From Cacajao melanocephalus (lineage: Eukaryota > Chordata > Mammalia > Primates > Pitheciidae), in contig CAUYLG010044345.1 in the NCBI GenBank assembly GCA_963573385.1, positions 1-64,000 on the forward strand: 64,000 bases of DNA, in the 5' to 3' direction. The translations under genes were made by a program, and so were the position numbers. Each line of letters opens with the position of its first letter. Position 1 is the first letter of the stretch. Shown piece after piece: positions 48,700 through 64,000 of the stretch. The notes under the pieces are model-generated. The model was not told the origin of the DNA. It ran no database searches and saw only the letters and a program-made list of their open reading frames with translations.

Positions 48700-49680
48700 C
48701 CTCAGGACGCCCAAGACTCCCCACAGGTGCCCTGGGCTCCAAGACAGGTGCACGTCCATCCTGGGGGCCGGGTCTCACCTGTTCGGGCGCTCGGGGCCCG
48801 GGCCCGCGCCGAAGGCGCCGCCGCCGCCAGCACCACCGCTGCTACCGCCAGACTCCGCCATCTTCCCCCCCGCCGATGCGCGTTCGAGTGACGGGAGCCG
48901 CGCGCGCCGGCCCGGGAAACCGAGACGCGAAGGGCGGGGCGGGGCCAGGTCCGCGGAGGGGCGGGGCCGGGACCAGAAACCAAGGATTGGGGCGGGCCCG
49001 GAACCGGAGAGGCGTGGTCTACGGAGGGACGGGGCGGGCCTGGGGTAATTGGGAGGGATCTGTTATGCCGAGGGGTGGGCCCAGGGCGGGGCCTGGGCTA
49101 GGGGTGATGAATTGGGCCGGGGCCCTGGTGTGAGGGGCGGAACCAAGTCTGAAATAGGGGCGCTTCTGGGCTCAGAGGGCGTGCTGTCTGTAAATAGGCG
49201 GGGCCGGAGCGGAGCCAGGACAAGTAGGTGCGGGATGGGGTTGGTCCCTGGGCTGAGTGGGGCGGGGTTTGAAAAAGGGGCGGGCCCAGGGCAAGAGGAG
49301 GCGGGACAAGGGGCGGGCCTGCGGAAGAGGCGGGGCGCAAGATGAAGGGCGGGACCAGTTCTGAGAAGGGACTAGGTGGGGGTTAGGGATGAGGTCGGGG
49401 CGTGGTCGGAGGATAGAAAGGAGAAGATGGGTCTGATGATGGGACAGGTCTGGGCACTGGAGGGGAGGAATCTGGGGATGGGCGTGGTCAAGCGAAGAGA
49501 GGGCCTGGTCTGCGGAAGGGCGGGGCCTGGGCGAGGGGTGGGGTCTGGTTGGAAGAGGGGTTGGGGAAGATCAGGGATGTGTGCGTGGAGGGGGCGAGGG
49601 ATTGGCGGGGCCTTGGGGGGGCGGAGCCTGATCTGATGAGGGGTGGGGCCAGCCTAAGCGAGCCGCGGATCTGAGGAGGT
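48700..49680 (-). promoter_or_regulatory. KLHL26: KLHL26 CpG-island promoter with GC-box array
   Basis: CpG-rich DNA around exon 1 and for about 800 bp upstream. GC-box-like words (GGGGCGGGG and close variants on the + strand) recur about 20 times between 48930 and 49650, a pattern expected for SP/KLF binding and TATA-less initiation. The + strand is G-rich upstream of the start and C-rich in early intron 1 (48170-48770), so the G-rich strand switches near the start codon. The transcription start is inferred to be close upstream of 48861. Confidence 0.85.
48779..48861 (-). CDS. KLHL26: KLHL26 coding exon 1 (residues 1-28)
   Basis: Start codon at 48861 in the context GAAGATGGCG; the reading runs MAESGGSSGG and continues Gly/Ala/Pro-rich to PERPNS. 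The donor GTGAGA (48773-48778) cuts the Ser28 codon after two bases. The N-terminal 28 residues are low-complexity, encoded by GGC/GGT runs, and precede the BTB domain; they are expected to be disordered. This start was chosen because it is the only ATG joined in frame to exon 2, has A at -3 and G at +4, and gives the 615-residue length expected for the family member. The exon sits in a CpG island. Confidence 0.93.
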
Positions 49681-51008
49681 GGGAGGCACGTGCAAGTGTT
49701 AAGAAGTCTATGAGTGTCCTGGGAAGCTGGCGGGCGTGTTCGGGGCGTTGGCTGGGCGTGGTTATAATTTGAGGCATGGGAGCAGGATTGGTGACCCAGG
49801 GAAGGGGGCTATGGGTAGGGTGGGCGGGAGGGTGAGGTGGAGCATGAAGAAATGGGTCTCTGAGATCTGAGCACCACACCCTCTCTCTCCCCACCCTGCA
49901 TACCCGGACTCCAGTCTTATCTCCTTCCGAGGCCTCTCTCAGGGGCGAAACTCACCCATGCCCAGGCCTCAGACTTCCAGCCCCTCATGGGTCCCCCCCT
50001 CCCCTGACATACCCTCCCAGAGCCTCCACCCTCAGACCCCAGTCATCTGCCCATAGGTCCCCAAGCCTCCTGCTTCATACACCAATTCTGGTTTCTCACA
50101 CTTCAAAACCCTCCACATTCAATTATCTCCAATCCTCTACTCAAATCTCAACTCCCACTCCCCCAAATCCCTGCCCGCAGGTCCTTCAAACCTTACATCC
50201 CTAAAGTCCATTCCACTAGACCCAACATTCTCAGGTCCCCAAACCCCAGCATCCCAACACGCCAACCTTCATCCAGGGCTCAAAGTCCTGCATCTATAAG
50301 CCTCTATAAAGCATCTAGAGCTTTGGGGGCACCCCTCACTCCCCAAGCCTGATAGGGTCCAAGCTCCCAGGACCCTCTCTATAGCCTGGAGCTAATTTAT
50401 TCTTTTAACCTCCAAGTCAGAAAACTCTGACTTGTGCAGTGTCTGGCAGAGAGCAGGGATCCAGAAGGAGCTCAAAGCCCTCTCTACTGTCAGTGCTGGA
50501 AGGAGGTGGCTGTAGGGCTGGAGAACCCATAGGAGGAAGAAAGGGGCCTGCTTCAGTGGACTTTTGCAGGTTGGACCACACTCAACCAGCATCTCTGACG
50601 GAGGGCCTGATACAACAGTAGGTGCTCAATGGTTGCACAGAATGCTCTCAGATGACCCTGTGCAAGTTGACAGATACCAAGTGCTGAAGGGCCCTGCTGA
50701 CCTCTCCAATACACAGTAAGCACTCCGCAAATGTTGAATGCACACATGCATGAGCAGCCCATGTTCTGGCAAGCTCTGCACACACACACACCCTCGCCTG
50801 CCCTTGGTTGGCCCGCCGCAGGAATCTTTGTTCCAAATGAACCGCATGCAGGCACCAAACCTCGCTCAGTGGAGACCTACAGCTGACACACCCGCCACGA
50901 ATAACATCTGAAGTCAATGGTGTCCATATGCACGCACACTTCATAAACATCCAGATTTGACCCACATGTCAGACACACACACAGCTGAAGATAAGAAAGA
51001 AGAGGTTC

Positions 51009-51074
51009 TCGCCACTGCACTCCAGCCTGGCAACAGAGCAAGACTCCATCTCAAAAAAAAAAAAAAAAAAAAGA
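51009..51074 (+). repeat. Very short Alu 3' end
   Basis: Only the last ~45 bp of Alu plus poly-A, yet flanked by AGAAAGAAGAGGTT duplications, so it is a truncated insertion. Confidence 0.85.
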
Positions 51075-51369
51075 AAGAAAGAAGAGGTTTCTCTGGGCTC
51101 CTGGCTGTGGGCACATGCGTAGTGTGCTGTAAACCCACTGTGCTTTGGACACACTGCGTGATCTGTCCTCCCAGATCACACAGCACAGGGCAGTTGGTGC
51201 AATGTCCCTGGGGCAGGAGTGTGGCCTGTCAAAGAAAAATGAGGGAGAGGGAAAGGAGAGGGGAGGAGAATGGGTGGGAGACAACAAGCGGGGGTTCAGG
51301 TCACAGAGGGCTTTGGGGATCATTTTTGGGGTCCTCTGTATGAAGTGAGAAAGGAGAGGGGGTTTGTAA

Positions 51370-52001
<632 letters not shown>

Positions 52002-52784
52002 TGACACTGGTTTTAACAGTGTCAATTCAGCAGGATAACAGTGTCTGACTGTTTAACAATGTCTGACAATTGGGGGGCAATATCTTGAATTTGGGACATG
52101 AGTTAGGAGGCATATAATCCAGGGGGAAAATGAGTAGGGCTCATCCCAGTGTGGTGGACATGGAGGGGTGGGAGGTAGTCCCAGCTGAGATGCGCTTTGC
52201 AGGTGAGACCAGAGACGGAACAGATGGGATGTCGAGTAAGGCAGAGTGAGGCCAGTGCTCTGCCACAGCTCTTGGCCTGAGCCCTGGTGGTCGCCATCAC
52301 TGGGATGGGGCAGAGACAAGTGGGGACCTGGAAGGCCCACACCGGTGACTGCACACGCCTCATCCAATCAGGATGACCTGTGGTCCGGCAGCGCTGGTAG
52401 GCAGGGACACAGCAGGCAGCGTCCACAGGCCCGGCCACCATCTGGCCCACAGCTGGCAGGGCTCTACTAGAGGCAGGGGCCGCACCACCTGCTGTCCCGC
52501 TCCAGACCAGCTGCAGGACTCACACCCCCAGGTCAGAGATTGGAGGCCTCCCTTACAACCCCAGGTGTTACGGAGGAAGAAAGTGAAATCCAGGGAAGGC
52601 TTCAAGTTCCTGCAGTTTTGGCCTGGGGACAGTGTCTACCCTGTTGGGCAGTCACCACAGATTGGTCCTGGGGCAAGCTGCTTAAGGTCCCCTCATACCA
52701 ACTCCCTATTCTCAGCCCGGTTTGATTTTTCTCCCTGTCTAACAAACTTTTTGTTTTACTTTTCTTTTTAAAATTGAGATAAAG

Positions 52785-53838
<1,054 letters not shown>

Positions 53839-53854
53839 CTATATCATCATTATA

Positions 53855-53968
53855 GGGGTATCTTAGGAGGATAACATTTGCCAAAACTCACTGAACTAGG
53901 CATTTAAAATGGGTGTGCCATAGGATGCAAATTATGTCTTATTAAAGCTGATTTACTGAAAAAGAATA
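53855..53968 (+). repeat. L1 3' terminus
   Basis: ACATTTGCCAAAACTCACTG and AAATTATGTCTTATTAAAGC follow an old L1 3' end. Confidence 0.7.
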
Positions 53969-53973
53969 AAAAT

Positions 53974-54102
53974 CAGGCCAGTTGCAGTGGCTCAAGACTG
54001 TAATCCCAGCACTTTGAGAGGCCGAGACAGGAGGATCACTTGATTCCAAGAGTTTGAGACCAGTCTTGACAACATAGCGAGATCCTATCCCCCCACAAAA
54101 AA
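53974..54102 (+). repeat. Alu left monomer
   Basis: Old, diverged left arm with A-tail. Confidence 0.88.
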
Positions 54103-54460
54103 AGGCCAAATCCACCCAACATGATAGAACTGGGACTACCTCTGGGGGGTGACCAACTGGGACCCCACCTCTGGGGACAAGGGTGCTGAGAGGCTGCTGG
54201 GGATTCAACTGTCAGCCCATCTGACAAGATCCTTTGCTCTCATGTTCCAGGATATTCTGAAAGTTACATTCTGATGGGAAAGACAAATCTGAGATACACA
54301 ATTAATCAATGACCAAGGCCATTTGAGATGACAATAATTGAAGGCAAGGGACTGAGAGTGAGCAAGTGTGTCTTGGGTGGGAGAGCACTGCTTCCGCCTG
54401 GTGATCAGGGAGAGCCTTCCTGAAGAGGTGATGTCCCAACTTTGGTAAAAGCAGGGGACA

Positions 54461-54513
54461 GAATGTTCTAGAATGTTCCAGGACATTCCAGAACATTGTG
54501 GAAAGTTCCAGAA
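54461..54513. promoter_or_regulatory. Extended heat-shock-element-like array
   Basis: Alternating GAA and TTC at strict 5-bp steps: GAA 54461, TTC 54466, GAA 54471, TTC 54476, GGA 54481 (one mismatch), TTC 54486, GAA 54491, TTG 54496 (one mismatch), GAA 54501, TTC 54506, GAA 54511. Nine of eleven consecutive pentamers are perfect; three are normally enough for HSF1 trimer binding. It lies in ancient-repeat-like DNA 5.6 kb upstream of KLHL26. Function is inferred from the motif only. Confidence 0.6.
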
Positions 54514-55104
54514 TAGTCTGAGAGGACATAATGTGAAGGACCTGAGCTCAGTGCCAGAAAAAAGCTCAAGGGATACACATGAGGCCGAATTGGCTCGGAA
54601 GAAGTGGGCAAGGCGGAGCAAGGATGGAGAGTGTCGACAAAGATGTATTGAGAGCAGCCTCCTCGGTGTGTGGGACACAGCTGTGACCGAGATGCCTAGT
54701 GCGTCGCATCTGGCAGAGGGAACATTTATTAAACCAATCATCACACAAGCAAACAAGCCATCACTTAATTGTCACCATGATAAAAGCTGGGGCTGAGCCA
54801 GGAGGTCAGGCTGAAAAGCTGGCCAGAAGGAGCGAAGAGGAAACAGCCTCCAGGTGGAGGGAACAGCCTGCATGGGGGCCCTGAGGAGGGAGAGCGGGCC
54901 AGGAGCTGCATGGAGCCCGGCAGGGACCTTATGCCTCCTCCTCGTGCCCCAAAGACAGCCACAATACATCCCCATCCTGCCCTCCAAGTGTTTACAGAAT
55001 GTCCCCTGTGTGCCCGCTGGATGCTGGGGACACCCTCTCCTCATCTCTTCCTGGTGGATTGCCACCCTGGGGTAAAAAACTCAGGCCTGTCACTAGGGAA
55101 CCAG

Positions 55105-55118
55105 GTTGCCATGGCAAC
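55105..55118. promoter_or_regulatory. RFX X-box palindrome
   Basis: A perfect 14-bp palindrome, GTTGCCATGGCAAC, the consensus site for RFX1-3 dimers. A second, partly matching copy GTTGCCATGAC follows at 55130-55140. It is in unique DNA upstream of KLHL26. Confidence 0.6.
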
Positions 55119-55520
55119 CGTGTGCTACCGTTGCCATGACGCCAGCCACCCACCCACCCACCACCAGGTCTGTGTGCAGCTCAGGAGGAAGATGGAGGGA
55201 GGGGCAGAGCTCTAGGACAGAAGAGGAAATTGAAGCTCAGAGACAGACAGAGTTGCAGTGAGTCTGGTCTTCAGTCACATAGTCAAAGGGGCCTCTCTCT
55301 CTCTCCTGAGAGTCTCGATAGGGCCAAGCGTTGGTTACCGGGCAGAGCAGCCCCAAGGCCTCTGCATGGCACATGGGGTTCTTTCCCAGCTGTCCCACAC
55401 ACCCTCTGTGATCTGCGTTTATGGATGCTGGGGTCACAGCTGACCCAGCCCTGCCCTCCCAGTGAGCCTAGCTTTGAGTGGCGTAGGAGGCAGACAATGA
55501 ACCCATAAAGAAGTACATAG

Positions 55521-56625
<1,105 letters not shown>

Positions 56626-56860
56626 AGGAAGGAGGAAGACTGCAGGTGCTGGGCAGATTCCTACCAAGTCCCAGACGGTATTGCAAAGTGAAAGGAGGCT
56701 CTGGGAAAAGCCCCGAGGCTGGACCGCTGATGCACCACTAGAAGCAGTGAGGACAAGCGCATTTTGGTCTCCAAGACCAAAAGGCAGGAGGGATGGCACA
56801 GGAGAGGTGGCTGCCAGACTGGCAAAGATTGAAAGCTCTTCATAGGTAAGCAGGAGAATT

Positions 56861-57663
<803 letters not shown>

Positions 57664-57689
57664 AACAAATAATTATCAATGACGAATGT

Positions 57690-58300
57690 CATCAGAGCAG
57701 GGAAGATGGACGAGAAGTGAAACATGGGGATCCCAGGATACTGGTGTGGCTGAGAACTTGGCAAAGCAGGACCGGAGTGTGCTCCTGGCAGAGGGGACTG
57801 CGTATGCAAAGGTCCTGGGGCTGGAAGGAACGAGGTAGGCTCAAGAAATCCAGAGAAAACCTCATGCGTCCCCCGGAGCAGAGTGAATGAGGGGCAGAGC
57901 CTCACAGAAGCACTTTGAGATGATAGTGAGACCCAGTAGTGGGAATCTCTGCTGTCTGGGCATGTTTGGGCTCCTCGTGACAGTAAACCCCAGAAAGGGG
58001 TGAGGTCTGGGATCAGATTTGCTTTATCCAAGATGGAAACAGAGGGCAGCTGTAGAGGAGGCCGGAAGTCCCAAGAGGAAGAGGCAGTGGGCGCTGTTGT
58101 TGGGTGAGAGGCAGTGACAGCTTGGACCTCGGTGGTTGCCATGGAAACAAAGAGATGCTTGTGGGCTGGAGGTATGCTTTGGAGGCCCAGGGGACAAGCC
58201 GTGCCGATGGAATGAGGTGAGGTGAGGACAGGGAAGAATCAAGATGCAGTCCAGATGCCTAGAGCCGCTGAGATGAGAAACTGGGGCCAGGCGGGCAGAC
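57690..58300 (+). repeat. Ancient L2-like segment
   Basis: ATGCAAAGGTCCTGGGGCTGG and GATCAGATTTGCTTTATCC resemble a widespread ancient mammalian repeat, probably L2. Family not certain. It carries an X-box. Confidence 0.45.
58135..58148. promoter_or_regulatory. RFX X-box-like site
   Basis: GTTGCCATGGAAAC, one base from the perfect palindrome, inside an ancient L2-like segment (57690-58300) between Alus. Confidence 0.45.
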
Positions 58301-58328
58301 AGGGTGAGTACAAATGAAGTCCCCTTCA

Positions 58329-60703
<2,375 letters not shown>

Positions 60704-60740
60704 TAAATGTACATCAACTCAAACTAAATAAAGTAAATTC

Positions 60741-61026
<286 letters not shown>

Positions 61027-61291
61027 AAACGCAATTCGTCAGTTACATTAGCCATGCTGCCAGTGCTCATTTACTTAGAGGTGGCTGGGAGTGGTGCAGA
61101 CATGACATTTCTATCATCAAAGAAAGTTCTACCAAAGAGAATGGCTGGTTGCCATTCTCTTCTCACCTCTGCCCACTTATTTCCTGGGCTACATTCCTAC
61201 AGGTTGTCCTCAAACCCCACACAGGGCCCAGAATGATACTCCCTGGGGCCCATATTACATCTGGGTTGAATCCCGACGGTCATAGTACCAG

Positions 61292-62295
<1,004 letters not shown>

Positions 62296-62937
62296 CTCCA
62301 GAGATCTTGAAGATCCCCAGGGAAGGCCGCCTGGTCGAGCTGTGGTCTTGGGTCAGGGGCTGCTGGAAGGAGACCAGGAAAGACCTTGACTCCTCCCTCA
62401 TCTCATCTCCTGCCAGTCGTCCCTGTGACTAACTCCAGTGGACAGAAGAGGACCCAAGTGGATCAACCTTCCAGAATCCAGGGTAGGGTGGCAGGTTGGA
62501 GGGTCTTACACACAGCCCTACTAGGCATCATCTAATTTGCTGCCCAGCCTGCCAACCTGCTGTCACTACATCAGCCTGGAATGCCTGGGAATTTTCACCC
62601 CATTGCCTGGGTGCTGGGGCCCTCATGCCCCTGATCCCAAGCTCTGGCCAGGGGATGAGGCGCTGTATCAGCCAGCAATCTCTAGTTTCGAGCAACAGAA
62701 ACCGGCTCAAGTCAACTGAATCTCAAAGGGAAGCTACGAGAAGAATCTGAGGAGTCTGCGGAACAGACAGGAACGGCAGGACGTGGCTCCCTCCTGCACG
62801 ATCCTCTCCAACTTAAAGTTCAAGGAAAGAAGGCTAAATTTGGTCTCCTCGGCTGGGGAAGGTGAGAGGACCCCTGCACAATGTCCTGAGACCGTCCCCA
62901 GTGGGCCAGAGCTCCATTCCCAAAAGAAAGAGAACTG

Positions 62938-63199
62938 GGCCGGGCGCGGTGGCTCACGCCTGTAATCCCAGCACTGTGGGAGGCCGAGGCGGGTGGATCA
63001 CGAGGTCAGGAGTTCCAGATCATCCTGGTCAACACGGTGAAACCCAGTCTCTAAAAAAATAAAAAGTAAATAAATAAATAAAATTATCCGGGCGTGGCGA
63101 CGTGAGCCTGCAGTCCCAGCTTCGGGGCTCCAGTGATTCTCCTGCCTCGGTCTCCTAAAGTGCTGGCATGACAGGCATGAACCTCTGCCCCTGGCCACA
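62938..63199. repeat. Inverted Alu fusion
   Basis: Sense Alu 62938-63120 is broken in its right arm and continues directly as an antisense fragment 63121-63199. Confidence 0.88.
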
Positions 63200-63419
63200 A
63201 ACCACCTTTCCAGGGACATCTCTAGCAGGGAGTGTGACCTGGGCTGGAGCAGAGGGAGTGTCCTTCCGAGAGGCAGCTACTTTGAGTCCCTGGTGCCACC
63301 AGGGTTTCCGGGGCTTTCCCGTGTCAGAAAGGGCCTGCTGGGCAGGGGTCATGGCCATGCGTGGGCCACACCCCAAGGGCAGACAGAGAACTGAACAGAA
63401 GCAGAACAGGCTCAGCCTG

Positions 63420-63915
63420 AGACTCTTTTATATACATGGTTTATTTCTCCCCAACCCTGGACGAGCCCCAGGGACACTCTTGGGGATGGAGCTGCCCACG
63501 CCCCATCTCTCGGAAGCTGGGTCTCCGGAGACCAGGATGGAGAGAAGGGGGAAGCCCTAGGAAGATGCAGCTCCCCTCGGCCTCAGCCCCTGCAGAGAGG
63601 GGAGAGAGAAGGGGAAAGGAAGGCGACACGGGACTGGGGTTCAAACACTCAGAAAGCCACACAATAGAACACAAAAAGTAGCAAGCCCCCGAGAAAGTGG
63701 GGACAAGGAGGAACCAGCGCCCCATCCCGCCCTCCTCCCAGCTGGGGCACTGTGTCCCCAGGACTCCATGGGGCCAGGGACGGGACTGGGAGGAGAGGAA
63801 GGATTCGGGGGTGGAGGAGGCCAAGGCTGGTCCCCCCCTGGCCTTGGACTCCTGGGCTCAGGGCAAGTGAGGCCCGAGGGCCCCTGCGGTTGGCAGTGAT
63901 GCGGCCAGTGGAGGC
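63420..63915 (-). other. TMEM59L: TMEM59L 3'UTR
   Basis: About 0.5 kb of repeat-free DNA between the stop codon and the AATAAA signal at 63440-63445. It is purine/pyrimidine-biased (GGGGAGAG runs near 63590-63625 on +). The 3' end is expected near 63415-63430. Confidence 0.75.
63440..63445 (-). terminator. TMEM59L: TMEM59L poly(A) signal AATAAA
   Basis: Sense-strand AATAAA (TTTATT on +) about 470 nt after the stop codon, in a locally A/T-rich spot (TTTTATATACATGG on +). The next element to the left is an Alu fragment ending at 63199. Confidence 0.7.
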
Positions 63916-64000
63916 CTAGAGCTTGGTCAGGTCCAGCTTCAGCTTGTAGGGTGGCGGGCTGTCCTCACAGGCGTGCGATGGCGGAGGGTACAGGGGCCAG
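63916..64000 (-). CDS. TMEM59L: TMEM59L C-terminal end (partial)
   Basis: The last 27 codons and the stop (TAG, 63916-63918) of a gene running in from the right edge. The visible tail reads WPLYPPPSHACED, then SPPPYKLKLDLTKL. I assign it to TMEM59L (brain-specific membrane-anchored protein) from this tail and from its position immediately upstream of KLHL26 in the primate gene order. TMEM59L is a type I membrane protein of the Golgi/endosomal system, mainly in neurons, reported to affect APP maturation. This piece is the cytosolic tail; it contains a PPPY sequence, the form of a WW-domain ligand. The membrane segment and luminal domain lie outside the window. The assignment would be wrong only if the local gene order differed. 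Confidence 0.85.
   Translation of the reverse strand, partial: WPLYPPPSHACEDSPPPYKLKLDLTKL

Overview
This is genomic DNA from a catarrhine primate (human or a close relative; the sequence alone does not let me decide which). The reasons are very dense Alu elements, older L1/L2/MIR/MER20/MLT1-type repeats, split genes with GT-AG introns, and three genes whose order matches human 19p13.11. The window reads opposite to the usual chromosome 19 orientation, so all three genes lie on the minus strand. From right to left they are TMEM59L (last 28 codons and 3'UTR), KLHL26 (complete, three coding exons, 615 residues) and CRTC1 (coding exon 1 and the first 6.3 kb of intron 1).

Layout: 1-6335 is CRTC1 intron 1, Alu/L1-rich, with a degenerate 34-bp minisatellite next to exon 1. 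6336-6461 is CRTC1 coding exon 1, inside a CpG island with NRF1-type motifs and a (GGA)n 5'UTR tract. About 6.8-19.2 kb is the KLHL26-CRTC1 intergenic space, mostly Alus. About 19.23-48.9 kb is KLHL26: 3'UTR, exon 3 (BTB end, BACK, Kelch), intron 2, exon 2 (BTB start), a 23.7-kb intron 1, and exon 1 in a CpG island. Intron 1 holds long tandem repeats, a large inverted duplication around a TGGA array, a small internal CpG patch and a solo LTR. 48.9-63.4 kb is the intergenic space to TMEM59L, very Alu-dense from 51 kb. 63.4-64.0 kb is the end of TMEM59L.

The genes are not an operon. KLHL26 is predicted to be a CUL3 substrate adaptor, CRTC1 is a CREB coactivator and TMEM59L is a neuronal Golgi/endosomal membrane protein. 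I see no undescribed gene system. The observations most worth testing are non-coding: an extended heat-shock-element-like array (54461-54513), a 0.5-kb-arm inverted repeat enclosing about 1 kb of TGGA repeats (32875-35150), three near-perfect RFX X-box palindromes, TISU/YY1-type start codons in both KLHL26 and CRTC1, a recursive-splice-like site next to a CTCF-like motif, and the minisatellite at the start of the CRTC1 intron known for MAML2 fusions. Repeat boundaries were read by eye and are approximate to about 10 bp; subfamilies were not assigned.
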